A DNA stretch of 64,000 nt from an uncultured Lachnospiraceae bacterium (GCA_905209075.1 CAJLRL010000002.1:153187-217186); one strand, 5' to 3'. Shown: positions 34,841-43,794, numbered from the stretch's first letter. Numbers and translations: made by a program. The notes: a model not told the origin generated them from the sequence alone.

Positions 34841-36434
34841 GATCATAGCTGTTTCCCTCCTTATCGCAGCTGTTGCCGGAGGTGGCATCGCCGGTGGAAT
34901 ACATTATAAAAACAGCAAAAATGTTGTGGAGGTGTACAGTGTAGCAAACCTGAATCCGGGAGACATGGGAGATTCAATGACAAGCTCGGGTGTGGTATGT
35001 GATGATGCATCACAGTCAGTATATCTTACAGATGGACAGAAGGTTACAGATGTTTATGTGGAACAGGGACAGCAGGTAAAAGAGGGCGACAAACTTATGA
35101 CGTACGATGTTACAAGTCTTTCGCTTTCTATAGAGATGAAACAGTTAGAAATACAAAGCTACGAAAATCAGCTTTCCACAGAAAAAGAAAAGCTTGAAAA
35201 GCTTAAAGCAACAAAGCCCGTAGAAAAAAAAGAAACAGTGCAGCCGGATACACAGACACCTTCGGAAAGCGAAGATACACAGGTTCCTGATACAGCGCAG
35301 GAGGATATTATGCAGCCGGCTGATGAGCACGACACAATAAGCGGCATATCGCAGGCTTCTTCAGGAGATGGAACAAAAGAAAATCCATATGTGTTTGAAT
35401 GTACAAACGATACATATGTATCGGGAGCACTGCTTAATTATCTTGCGCAGAATAAAAGTGTGGTAATGTTTAAAGCAGATGCAGCCCTTGTCATGACAGT
35501 ATATGGTGAGTATATTACAGAAACCTATGATGATGCGGATGAACTGCATCTGTTCCCGGAAAAATCCCAAAGTGTGCAGAATAGTAATGATGATAGCGGA
35601 CTGCAGGGAACAGAAAGTGAGGATACAGAGCAAAGCGGCGATGCTTCACAGGAAACTGAAAGTCAGGCTTCCATGGAGGAAAGCGGACCAGAGAATGAAG
35701 AACAGACATATACAGCTGAAGAATTAAAAACAGCCATATCAGAACAGGCAAGACGGGTAAGCTCTACTGATCTTGCAAAGAGGATGGCAGAGGCAGAACT
35801 TAAAGAATTAAATGACCAGCTTGAGGACGGAACGGTGTATGCAAAGGCAGACGGAGTTGTCACAACAGTAGGTGATCCACAGAATCCGCCGCAGGATGGC
35901 AGCGCATTTTTACAGATCTCCGGAAAAGAGGGCTTATACATATCGGGAACGATAGCAGAGCTTGATCTTGAAACTGTAAAAGTCGGTCAGACAGTGACAG
36001 CAACAGATTATGAAACCGGAAACAGCTATAGCGGAACGATAACGCAGATAGGCACCGTGCCGGCAGACAGCAATGGTTATTATGGAGACAATAACCCTAA
36101 TTCATCATATTATCCATACACAGCGTATATCGAGGATACAACAGGCCTCAAAAAAGGTCAGTATCTGGATCTTACGATAGATACTGCCACAGATGAAAAT
36201 ACTACGGGTGATCTTTACATCAGCCAGGAATATGTAAAAGATGAAAACGGACAATCATATGTATACAAGGAAGAAAATGGAAAACTTGTAAAACAGAAAG
36301 TGAAAACGGGAAAAAGTCTCTGGGGTTCATACATAGAGATAAAGTCCGGAATCACTGACAGTGATTATATTGCTTTCCCATATGGTGTGAGTGAGGGCGA
36401 AAAGGTCAAAGAATCAGATGATATAGCATATTAA
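34818..36434 (+). CDS. Second efflux adaptor protein (HlyD/MacA-like) with large insertion
   Basis: 538 residues from ATG 34818 (GGAGGTTAAGC upstream; the frame to 34779 overlaps the ATPase too far). N-terminal anchor at residues 6-26. A first lipoyl half-motif reads GQKVTDVYVEQGQQVKEGDKL. The coiled coil (~105-135) is followed by a low-complexity, acidic and Gln/Thr-rich stretch, with an embedded globular segment (YVFECTNDTYVSGALLNYLAQ). A second helical arm (~305-345) leads into VYAKADGVVTTVGDP and beta-barrel domains. This is a second, non-identical adaptor in the same operon. It may pair with the first as a heteromer. Confidence 0.85.
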   Translation: MKKKKVIKIIAVSLLIAAVAGGGIAGGIHYKNSKNVVEVYSVANLNPGDMGDSMTSSGVVCDDASQSVYLTDGQKVTDVYVEQGQQVKEGDKLMTYDVTSLSLSIEMKQLEIQSYENQLSTEKEKLEKLKATKPVEKKETVQPDTQTPSESEDTQVPDTAQEDIMQPADEHDTISGISQASSGDGTKENPYVFECTNDTYVSGALLNYLAQNKSVVMFKADAALVMTVYGEYITETYDDADELHLFPEKSQSVQNSNDDSGLQGTESEDTEQSGDASQETESQASMEESGPENEEQTYTAEELKTAISEQARRVSSTDLAKRMAEAELKELNDQLEDGTVYAKADGVVTTVGDPQNPPQDGSAFLQISGKEGLYISGTIAELDLETVKVGQTVTATDYETGNSYSGTITQIGTVPADSNGYYGDNNPNSSYYPYTAYIEDTTGLKKGQYLDLTIDTATDENTTGDLYISQEYVKDENGQSYVYKEENGKLVKQKVKTGKSLWGSYIEIKSGITDSDYIAFPYGVSEGEKVKESDDIAY

Positions 36435-36455
36435 TTATTACAGGGAGGACAAGAA

Positions 36456-37712
36456 ATGTTAGAAAATATCAGGCTTTCATTCAGGGGAATATGGTCGCAT
36501 AAGATGCGCTCATTTCTTACGATGCTTGGAATTATTATTGGAATCGCTGCGATAATTGCAATTGTTTCAACGATCCAGGGAACGAATGACCAGATTGAAA
36601 AGAACCTCATAGGTTCAGGCAGCAATAATGTAAAGGTTACACTTCAAAAAGACGGATATGATATAGATTTATCTTATGACTCAGTTCCGGCTGGGATAAC
36701 AGAAGTGTCCGACAGCACTTTGGATCAGATAAAGGATATCGATCATGTGGAAAGTGCTTCGCTGTACAAAAGCAGACAGGATTATGGCGGTGTTTATTAT
36801 CTGAATACTACTCTGTCAGGTGGAACGGTGCTCGGTATAGATTCAGACTATTTTGATACATGCGGCTATACAATAATGAAAGGCCGTGGATTTTCACAGA
36901 ATGATTACGACAAGAGCAAAAAAGTTGCGCTTATAGATGAAAAGGCACAGAAAGCATTATTTCAGGGAGAGAGTGCGATAGGGAAAACAATAGAAATAAA
37001 GGGAGAACCTTTTTCGGTCGTTGGAATAGTTACAGAAAAAGACAGCTATGAGCTTGTAATAAACTCGATCGAGGATTACTACACATACTCAAATGACAGC
37101 TCTGCCGGAAATATCTTTGTTCCTGAGTCTGTATGGCCGGTGATCTATCGGTATGATGAGCCGCAGAATCTTATACTCAAAACCGATTCTGCTGACAATA
37201 TGGCGGCCGCAGGAAAAGCTGCGCAGGATATTTTAAATTCATCAATGGCTTCATCAGACGGAAGTACAGAATATAAGGCACAGGATCTGCTTGAGCAGGC
37301 AAAACAGATACAACAGCTTTCACAGTCAACAAATATGATGCTTATATGGATCGCTGGAATATCTCTTCTCGTAGGAGGAATAGGTGTAATGAATATCATG
37401 CTTGTATCGGTGACAGAGCGTACGTCTGAGATTGGCCTGAAAAAAGCGATCGGAGCAGGAAAAGGGGCTATATTGGGGCAGTTTCTTACAGAAGCTGTAG
37501 TCCTTACAAGCATAGGAGGACTTGTTGGTGTGATAGTGGGTGTCATACTTTCCAAGGTTATCTCCGCATTAAACGGAACACCGACATCCATCAATCCGGC
37601 TGCAGCAGTGCTTGCGGTACTTTTTTCCATGGCTATCGGAATTATTTTCGGTATACTGCCATCACATAAGGCAGCTAACCTTAATCCGATAGATGCACTC
37701 AGACATGAATGA
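36456..37712 (+). CDS. ABC transporter permease (MacB/FtsX family)
   Basis: 418 residues. One N-terminal membrane helix (MRSFLTMLGIIIGIAAIIAIVST, residues ~17-40), a ~230-residue extracytoplasmic MacB-PCD domain, then three helices near the C-terminus (LIWIAGISLLVGGIGVMNIML, LTSIGGLVGVIVGVILS, LAVLFSMAIGIIFGILP) in the FtsX domain. The motif VTERTSEIGLKKAIGAGKGAIL is the cytoplasmic coupling loop of the family. With the ATPase and two adaptors it forms a tripartite-like exporter for peptides, antibiotics or lipids. The substrate is unknown. Start follows GGGAGGACAAGAA. Confidence 0.95.
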   Translation: MLENIRLSFRGIWSHKMRSFLTMLGIIIGIAAIIAIVSTIQGTNDQIEKNLIGSGSNNVKVTLQKDGYDIDLSYDSVPAGITEVSDSTLDQIKDIDHVESASLYKSRQDYGGVYYLNTTLSGGTVLGIDSDYFDTCGYTIMKGRGFSQNDYDKSKKVALIDEKAQKALFQGESAIGKTIEIKGEPFSVVGIVTEKDSYELVINSIEDYYTYSNDSSAGNIFVPESVWPVIYRYDEPQNLILKTDSADNMAAAGKAAQDILNSSMASSDGSTEYKAQDLLEQAKQIQQLSQSTNMMLIWIAGISLLVGGIGVMNIMLVSVTERTSEIGLKKAIGAGKGAILGQFLTEAVVLTSIGGLVGVIVGVILSKVISALNGTPTSINPAAAVLAVLFSMAIGIIFGILPSHKAANLNPIDALRHE

Positions 37713-37857
37713 TATATTTAAAATATCAGTGTTTAAAGCATACAAAAAAAGTATGAATACAGGCTATTTACAGGTATTTGATACTTTGTGAAAAAAATAT
37801 CATTTTTTTTGTACTTTGATGCGTACATGGGTAGAAAAGTTCAAAAAAATTTTGTAG

Positions 37858-37892
37858 AATGTTCCTAGTAGAGAGATACTAGGAGCATTTTT
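37858..37892 (+). terminator. Terminator after the MacAB-like operon
   Basis: TCCTAGTA (37863-37870) pairs with TACTAGGA (37877-37884), followed by GCATTTTTG. It lies about 150 bp after the permease gene, in a 305-bp gap whose first part (37713-37857) is AT-rich and shows nothing else clear. Confidence 0.7.
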
Positions 37893-37923
37893 GTTACTGG
37901 TTGCAATAAATGTGATCAGTAAC
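37893..37923. repeat. Small inverted repeat GTTACTG/CAGTAAC
   Basis: GTTACTG at 37893-37899 and CAGTAAC at 37917-37923 match the outer 7 bp of the MITE ends at 11610 and 11756. The 17-bp interior does not match. It may be a decayed relative or chance. Confidence 0.25.
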
Positions 37924-38017
37924 TATACAGTCATTCTAAGCCGTTCTATAAAGGTGGGACTGTAATCATATAATAATTACACTAGATAGAGTTTTATAAA
38001 AAAGAAAAGGAGAAAAT

Positions 38018-39475
38018 ATGTACGCTGACGAAAATGTAATCAAAATCAAGCATGAGGTTTTATTTGAGGTCGCAAAAGCAGCATTTGATGGAAATCTTGA
38101 TGAGATAAGAGATGATATCCCATTCAAGCTTATTCCGGGACCGATACCTCATTTCCGCTGCTGTATTTATAAAGAGAGAGAGATAATCCGTCAACGTGTC
38201 AGACTTGCTGAGGGAAAAACACCTGGCCCAGTAGATGACGGAAATATAATCCAGGTAATAAGTTCAGCCTGTGAAGACTGTCCTATTTCAAGCTACACAG
38301 TTACTGAAAACTGTCAGAACTGTCTTGGAAAAGCATGTATAAATGCATGTAAATTCGGTGCGATCGAAGCAGGACGCCTTCGTTCACATATCGATCCACA
38401 GAAATGTAAAGAGTGTGGAAAGTGTGCACAGGCATGTCCTTACAATGCTATTGCACATTTAAAGAGACCATGTAAGTTCTCTTGTCCGGTTAATGCTATC
38501 ACATACAATGAGTATGGTATTTCAGTCATAGACGACAGCAAATGTATCAGATGTGGTAAATGTATACACAGCTGCCCATTTGGAGCGATCGGATCAAAGA
38601 CATACATGGTAAATGTCATAGATGCAATCAAAGCAGAAGACAAGCATGTATATGCTATGGTAGCACCTGCTACAGAGGGACAGTTCGGACCAAATATCAC
38701 TATGAACAGCTGGAAGAAAGCTATGCAGGCTGTTGGCTTTAACGGATTTGTAGAGGTTGCCCTTGGTGCAGATATGACAGCTGCATATGAGGCTGATGAA
38801 TGGCTTGAGGCATACGAGGCAGGAGAGAAAAAGGTTACATCATGCTGTCCTGGATTCGTAAATATGGTAAGAAAGCATTATCCAGACCTTGCTGACAAGA
38901 TTTCCACAACAGTTTCACCTATGTGTGCAGTTTCAAGAATGATCAAAGCAAAGGATCCGGATGCTGTTACAGTATTCATTGGACCATGTATCGCAAAGAA
39001 ATCAGAAGTTGCAGACCAGCAGATCGCTGACAATGCAGATTATGTTCTTACATACAGCGAGATCCGTGCGATCATGAGAGCTAAGAATGTAGAGCTTGAG
39101 GCTGATGATACTTCATATCAGGAAGGCTCTGTATACGGAAAACGTTTCGGTAACTCAGGCGGAGTTACAGCGGCAGTACTTGAGAGCATCAAGGAAAAGA
39201 ATGTTGATGTTGATTGTAAAGTATGCAAGGCAAATGGTGCCGCAGAGTGCAAGAAAGCCCTTCTTCTCATGAAAGCAGGAAAGCTTCCTGAGGACTTCAT
39301 CGAGGGAATGGCATGTGAAGGCGGCTGCGTAGGCGGACCAAGCTCATACAATGATATGATCTCGACTAAGAAATTCCGTGACGAACTCTTAAGCAGGGCA
39401 GATGATCGTCAGATCAGGGATAATATCTCTGGCTATCATATGGAGACATTCCATATGCACCGTGAGGATCAGTAA
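38018..39475 (+). CDS. [FeFe] hydrogenase, cytosolic, group B-like
   Basis: 485 residues. The N-terminal part binds several 4Fe-4S clusters: CxxC sets in CEDCPISS, CQNCLGKACINAC, CKECGKCAQACPYNA and CIRCGKCIHSCPFGA. The H-cluster motifs follow: L1 TSCCPGF (near residue 285), L2 GPCIAKKSE (near 330) and L3 EGMACEGGCVGGPSS (near 435). The divergent motifs and the long N-terminal ferredoxin part place it with the group B / Clostridia type rather than the classical CpI type. It would make or use H2 with ferredoxin as partner. The gene stands alone with its own terminator, 450 bp before the hypB operon. Start follows AAAAGGAGAAAAT. Confidence 0.88.
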   Translation: MYADENVIKIKHEVLFEVAKAAFDGNLDEIRDDIPFKLIPGPIPHFRCCIYKEREIIRQRVRLAEGKTPGPVDDGNIIQVISSACEDCPISSYTVTENCQNCLGKACINACKFGAIEAGRLRSHIDPQKCKECGKCAQACPYNAIAHLKRPCKFSCPVNAITYNEYGISVIDDSKCIRCGKCIHSCPFGAIGSKTYMVNVIDAIKAEDKHVYAMVAPATEGQFGPNITMNSWKKAMQAVGFNGFVEVALGADMTAAYEADEWLEAYEAGEKKVTSCCPGFVNMVRKHYPDLADKISTTVSPMCAVSRMIKAKDPDAVTVFIGPCIAKKSEVADQQIADNADYVLTYSEIRAIMRAKNVELEADDTSYQEGSVYGKRFGNSGGVTAAVLESIKEKNVDVDCKVCKANGAAECKKALLLMKAGKLPEDFIEGMACEGGCVGGPSSYNDMISTKKFRDELLSRADDRQIRDNISGYHMETFHMHREDQ

Positions 39476-39539
39476 TCATCTGTGAAGCTCTGCATCACAG
39501 ATCAGAATATAGACTAAGCTGCTACAGTGTAAAAACTGA

Positions 39540-39581
39540 CATGGCATATCGGATATAAAATGCGATATGCCATGTTTTTTT
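39540..39581 (+). terminator. Terminator after the [FeFe] hydrogenase gene
   Basis: CATGGCATATC (39540-39550) pairs perfectly with GATATGCCATG (39564-39574), followed by seven T. It separates the hydrogenase transcript from the hypB operon. Confidence 0.9.
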
Positions 39582-39693
39582 GATTCATAGAAAATTGCGC
39601 CCTATGAATTAAAAAGCCCTTCTGACGGGCAGCATACTGCTGGAGGTATAAGACATAGGTACTGTGTAGAAATGTTAAAAATGAACGTAAGTA

Positions 39694-39710
39694 TTGTGGT
39701 ATGACCACAA
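39694..39710. promoter_or_regulatory. GntR/FadR-like operator, upstream copy
   Basis: Perfect palindrome TTGTGGT-ATG-ACCACAA. The core TGGTATGACCA fits the TGGTNNNACCA pattern of FadR-subfamily GntR regulators. It lies about 85 bp upstream of the hypB promoter -35 box. The gap 39582-39924 shows no ORF. Confidence 0.6.
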
Positions 39711-39792
39711 TGCAAAATAGGCTGATATTATTTGCAGAACTGTTATGACAGCTTGATGAAATTTATGAAAAGCCCCTAAAATTCGATAATAA

Positions 39793-39821
39793 TTGACACA
39801 TGGATAAAACTATGTTATTAT
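39793..39821 (+). promoter_or_regulatory. Promoter of the hypB operon
   Basis: Consensus TTGACA (39793-39798), 17-bp spacer, TATTAT (39816-39821). The expected start is near 39828, about 95 nt before the hypB start codon. Operator-like palindromes lie on both sides. Confidence 0.7.
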
Positions 39822-39864
39822 TTTAACAAATAGATAAAGACTACTGCAGAATATTAAAATTATT

Positions 39865-39881
39865 GTGTGGTATAACCACAC
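39865..39881. promoter_or_regulatory. GntR/FadR-like operator, downstream copy
   Basis: Perfect palindrome GTGTGGT-ATA-ACCACAC, sharing TGTGGTAT-ACCACA with the copy at 39694-39710. It lies about 40 bp downstream of the predicted transcription start, where a bound repressor would block elongation. The centres are 171 bp apart, close to 16 helical turns, so looping is possible. Confidence 0.6.
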
Positions 39882-39924
39882 TTGACACAGTGGTAGAACA
39901 TGGAAAAAACATAAGGGGGTCATA

Positions 39925-40599
39925 ATGAAAGACTTTAAAGTTATAGAGGTTAAACGGAGCATATTTGAGGACAATGATGCTGATGCAGCAAAGCTGCGCA
40001 ATGAGCTTAAAAGTGAAGGCACGTTCCTGTTGAATCTTATGTCTTCACCGGGGGCAGGAAAGACAACCACATTAAAGCGGACTATAGGTATGCTGAAAGA
40101 TGAGATGCAGATAGGTGTCATGGAAGCAGATATAGATTCTGATGTGGATGCACAGGCTATTTCAGATACAGGTGTCAGGGCTATCCAGATCCACACAGGA
40201 GGCATGTGTCATCTTGATGCTGATATGACACGGCAGGGTATCAGGGAATTTGGCACAAAAGATCTTGACTTTGTGGTGCTTGAGAACGTGGGAAATCTCG
40301 TATGCCCTGCAGAGTTTGATACAGGAAGTACAAAAAATGCAATGATCCTTTCCGTGCCGGAGGGAGATGATAAGCCACTTAAGTACCCGCTCATGTTTTC
40401 GATATGTGATGTGGTACTCATAAATAAATGCGACACACTCTGTGTTTTTGATGACTTTTCAAAGGAAGCTGTCGAGGATCGTATCAAAAAATTAAACCCT
40501 GATGCAAAAGTTATTTTTATATCGGCAAAGACCGGTGAGGGATTTGAAGAGTGGGTGGACTGGCTCAGAAATGAGATACAGGAATACAAAAATAATTAA
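39925..40599 (+). CDS. hypB: Hydrogenase/urease nickel incorporation GTPase HypB
   Basis: 224 residues, typical of HypB without the N-terminal His-rich tail. HypB is a SIMIBI GTPase that hands nickel, with HypA, to NiFe enzymes. Motifs: P-loop LMSSPGAGKTT (near residue 35), the EADIDSDVDAQ switch, the metal site in HTGGMCHLDADM (Cys-His near 94-95), ENVGNLVCPAEFD near 119 and the G4 motif INKCD near 166. Start ATG follows AAGGGGGTC. It is the first gene of hypB-oxidoreductase-hypA. No NiFe hydrogenase, urease or other nickel enzyme is seen in the window. Confidence 0.96.
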   Translation: MKDFKVIEVKRSIFEDNDADAAKLRNELKSEGTFLLNLMSSPGAGKTTTLKRTIGMLKDEMQIGVMEADIDSDVDAQAISDTGVRAIQIHTGGMCHLDADMTRQGIREFGTKDLDFVVLENVGNLVCPAEFDTGSTKNAMILSVPEGDDKPLKYPLMFSICDVVLINKCDTLCVFDDFSKEAVEDRIKKLNPDAKVIFISAKTGEGFEEWVDWLRNEIQEYKNN

Positions 40600-40632
40600 A
40601 GAGAGATAGCACAGGAAAAAGGAGAGTAAATT

Positions 40633-43395
40633 ATGGCAGATCCATTAGGCGGATTCGTACCGGAAACAGTAAAAAATGATGAACCTGCGCGTGAAGCAGT
40701 TCTTAGACTTGGAAAGGTTGTTACAGACCGTGCGGAGGTTTTGCTTGGAAAAGAAAAACTCACGAAAGAATCACCGGAGTATTGGGGCATTGCACCTCTT
40801 GTGACAGATGAACAGTGTGAGATCGCCATCAAGATGAAAAAGAGAAAACCTCGTACACTGTCAGAAATTAAAAAATTATGTCCGCAGTACAGTGAGGAAG
40901 AACTCTTAAAAGAGCTTGAAGAGATGTCATACAACGGAATAATAGAGTGGAATTATGAGAATCCGCAACATGAAAAACAGTGGGTGCTCCCAATGTATGT
41001 TCCGGGTGCTGCAGAGTTTGCAAATATGAATGAGCAGGTGCTCAAAGATCACCCGGAAATGGGACGTTTTTTCGAGAGAATGAGCCGTATTCCACTTGAA
41101 AAGGTTACACCTATGGTGCCACTCGGCGGAGCCGGGATAGGAATGCATGTAATTCCTGTTGAGAAAGCGATCGGAATGGAAAACCAGTCTGTTTCAGTAG
41201 AACACATTTCACACTGGCTCGACAAATACGAGGGAAAATATGCAAAGAGTCCATGTTCATGCCGCCGTTCACGTACTACATATGGTGAGGGGTGTGCAGA
41301 TGATCCGGAGGGCTGGTGCATCGCAGTCGGTGATATGGCTGATTATGTCGTAGAGACAGGAAAAGGCGGTCAGTATATCACAAAAGAAGAGGCCTTAGAG
41401 ATATTTAAAAAAGCAGAGGATAATGGTTTTGTTCACCAGATTACAAATATAGACGGAGAAGATAAGATTTTTGCCATATGTAACTGCAATGTAAACGTAT
41501 GTTATGCACTCCGTACATCACAGCTTTTTAATACACCGAACATGTCACGTTCAGCATATGTAGCGCATGTTGAAACAGAAAAGTGTGTTGCCTGCGGTCG
41601 CTGTGTGGAGGTATGCCCTGCGGGAGCTGCCACACTTGGACAGAAGCTTTGCAAAAAAGATGGCTCAAAGGTAGAGTATCCGAAGATGCCGCTTCCTTCA
41701 GAGAAGAAGTGGGGACCGGAAATGTGGACAGAAAATTACAGGGATAAAAACCGTATCGAGACACATGAGTCTGGAACAGCACCATGTAAAACAGCATGTC
41801 CTGCGCATATTGCAGTCCAGGGTTATCTTAAGCTTGCGGCACAGGGCAGATATACAGATGCTCTTGAACTTATAAAGAAAAATAATCCTCTTCCTGCGAT
41901 CTGTGGACATGTATGTAACAGACGATGCGAGGATGCATGTACACGTGCGACTATCGATGAGGCTATAGCAATCGATGAGGTAAAGAAATTTATCGCAATG
42001 CAGGATCTTAAAGCAGAGACAAGATTTATACCAAAGAAAGTTGTACCTACGCTTGATGGAGAGTTTAAACAGAAGATCGCTATCGTAGGTGGAGGTCCGG
42101 CCGGTATTTCATGTGCATTCTATCTTGCGGAAAAAGGCTATAAACCTACAATTTTCGAGAAAAATGAGAAGCTTGGAGGTATGGTTGTTTACGGTATTCC
42201 GTCCTTCGTACTTGAAAAGGATATTGTTGCAGCAGAAATCGATATTCTCCGTGAGATGGGTGTTGAATTTAAGACAGGTGTTGAAGTAGGAAAAGACATT
42301 ACACTCAACCAGCTTCGTGAAGATGGATACAAAGCATTTTACATAGCAATAGGCTGTCAGGGTGGACGAAAGATAAACGTTCCTGGTGAGGATGCAGACG
42401 GAGTTATGACAGGAGTTGACTTCCTTCATATCACAACAGATGATGAAAATTATAAGCTGGCAGGGGATACTGTAGTAATTGGTGGAGGAAACGTTGCCAT
42501 CGATGTATCGCGTTCAGCAGTCAGATGTGATTCTGCAAATGTATATCAGGTGTCACTTGAGACACGTGATATCATGCCTGCTCTCCCTGAGGAAATAGAA
42601 CTCGCAGAATCAGAAGGAATAAAATTCCACGGAGGCTGGGGACCAAAGGAAATACTTACAGAGAACGGAAAAGTTACAGGGATCGTATTCAAAAAATGTA
42701 CACAGGTTAAAAATGCAGAGGGACGTTTTGATCCATTATATGATGAGAGTGATACAATGACTATCCCTTGCAGTAATGTGATTCTTTCTGTAGGACAGGG
42801 AACAGTCTGGGGTGATCTTCTTAAGGATGAAGCTGTTGAGTTCAGAGGACCGGCACCTATTGCGGATCCTGTTACATACCAGACAACAGTGGATGACATC
42901 TTTGTCGGTGGAGACATGTTTACAGGACCTAGATTTGCTATTGATGCGATTGCAGCAGGTAAGGAAGCTGCAATATCGATCCACAGATTTGTACAGCCGG
43001 GATCGTCACTTACGATAGGACGTAATCCAAACTACTACAAAGAACTTGACAAGACAGATATTCTTGTTGAAAACTACGATAATACAGGGCGCCAGACACC
43101 GGGGCACAACGAGGCGGTTGATAAGAAATCATTCCGTGATCCAAAACTTGTGTTCACAGAGGAACAGGTAAAGGCCGAGACGGCAAGATGTCTTGGATGT
43201 GGAGCTTCAATTGTGGATTCGAACAAGTGTGTAGGCTGCGGACTTTGTACAACAAGATGTGAGTTTGATGCGATCCATTTAAGCCGAGACCTTCCGGCAG
43301 CCAGCACTATGAGAAAGGCGGAGGATAAGCTTAAATATATTCTTCCAAATGGGGCAAAACAGGCTATAAAGATTAAGTTTTCACGTAAAAAATAA
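40633..43395 (+). CDS. Large Fe-S/FAD oxidoreductase (GltD/NfnB-like core)
   Basis: 920 residues in four parts. Residues 1-~290: a helical domain ending in a cysteine-rich region, SPCSCRRSRTTYGEGC...WC and ICNCNVNVCYALR. ~300-345: ferredoxin-type site VACGRCVEVCPAGA. ~380-800: the GltD/NfnB-like core, with the N-terminal Fe-S helices (CKTACPAHIAVQGYLKLA, CGHVCNRRCEDAC), the FAD motif AIVGGGPAGISCAFYLAEKG and the NAD(P) motif VVIGGGNVAIDVSRSA. ~850-890: a last ferredoxin site, CLGC and NKCVGCGLCTTRCEF. It would pass electrons between NAD(P)H and ferredoxin-like centres. Encoded between hypB and hypA and downstream of an [FeFe] hydrogenase gene, so hydrogen metabolism is a reasonable guess for its partner. 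Confidence 0.85.
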   Translation: MADPLGGFVPETVKNDEPAREAVLRLGKVVTDRAEVLLGKEKLTKESPEYWGIAPLVTDEQCEIAIKMKKRKPRTLSEIKKLCPQYSEEELLKELEEMSYNGIIEWNYENPQHEKQWVLPMYVPGAAEFANMNEQVLKDHPEMGRFFERMSRIPLEKVTPMVPLGGAGIGMHVIPVEKAIGMENQSVSVEHISHWLDKYEGKYAKSPCSCRRSRTTYGEGCADDPEGWCIAVGDMADYVVETGKGGQYITKEEALEIFKKAEDNGFVHQITNIDGEDKIFAICNCNVNVCYALRTSQLFNTPNMSRSAYVAHVETEKCVACGRCVEVCPAGAATLGQKLCKKDGSKVEYPKMPLPSEKKWGPEMWTENYRDKNRIETHESGTAPCKTACPAHIAVQGYLKLAAQGRYTDALELIKKNNPLPAICGHVCNRRCEDACTRATIDEAIAIDEVKKFIAMQDLKAETRFIPKKVVPTLDGEFKQKIAIVGGGPAGISCAFYLAEKGYKPTIFEKNEKLGGMVVYGIPSFVLEKDIVAAEIDILREMGVEFKTGVEVGKDITLNQLREDGYKAFYIAIGCQGGRKINVPGEDADGVMTGVDFLHITTDDENYKLAGDTVVIGGGNVAIDVSRSAVRCDSANVYQVSLETRDIMPALPEEIELAESEGIKFHGGWGPKEILTENGKVTGIVFKKCTQVKNAEGRFDPLYDESDTMTIPCSNVILSVGQGTVWGDLLKDEAVEFRGPAPIADPVTYQTTVDDIFVGGDMFTGPRFAIDAIAAGKEAAISIHRFVQPGSSLTIGRNPNYYKELDKTDILVENYDNTGRQTPGHNEAVDKKSFRDPKLVFTEEQVKAETARCLGCGASIVDSNKCVGCGLCTTRCEFDAIHLSRDLPAASTMRKAEDKLKYILPNGAKQAIKIKFSRKK

Positions 43396-43412
43396 TTGTA
43401 ATAGGAGATAAT

Positions 43413-43760
43413 ATGCACGAATTAGGTGTAGTATTTCAGGTAATAAAAATGGTGGAAGAGGTCTGTGAGGAAAATGATCTTACAGAAATCTCTTCTGTCA
43501 CTCTCGAACTGGGAGAAGTGTCTACAGTCATAGAAAAATATCTTTATGATGTGTGGAAATGGGCAGTCCTTAAAAAATCCGAGCATATGAAGGATTCAAA
43601 GCTTATAGTTGAGACTATACCGGCGATAACGTATTGTGAGTCATGTGGCGCCAAATACGGAACGGTAAAGCATGGAAAGATTTGTCCTGAGTGTGGCAGT
43701 GGGCATACATATCTGCTTCAGGGCAATGAATTCAATATAAAAGAGATAGAAGGCTGTTAG
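43413..43760 (+). CDS. hypA: Hydrogenase nickel incorporation protein HypA
   Basis: 115 residues, normal for HypA. It begins MHELGVVF with the nickel-binding Met-His-Glu terminus. The zinc site near the C-terminus has two CxxC pairs, CESCGAKY and CPECGSGH (residues ~73-95), followed by the typical LLQGNEFNIKEIE. HypA and HypB together insert nickel into hydrogenase precursors. It lies 17 bp after the oxidoreductase gene and ends the operon, followed by a terminator at 43795. Confidence 0.96.
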   Translation: MHELGVVFQVIKMVEEVCEENDLTEISSVTLELGEVSTVIEKYLYDVWKWAVLKKSEHMKDSKLIVETIPAITYCESCGAKYGTVKHGKICPECGSGHTYLLQGNEFNIKEIEGC

Positions 43761-43794
43761 CCATTCTGTCAAGAGGGAAGTATAATTAATATAG

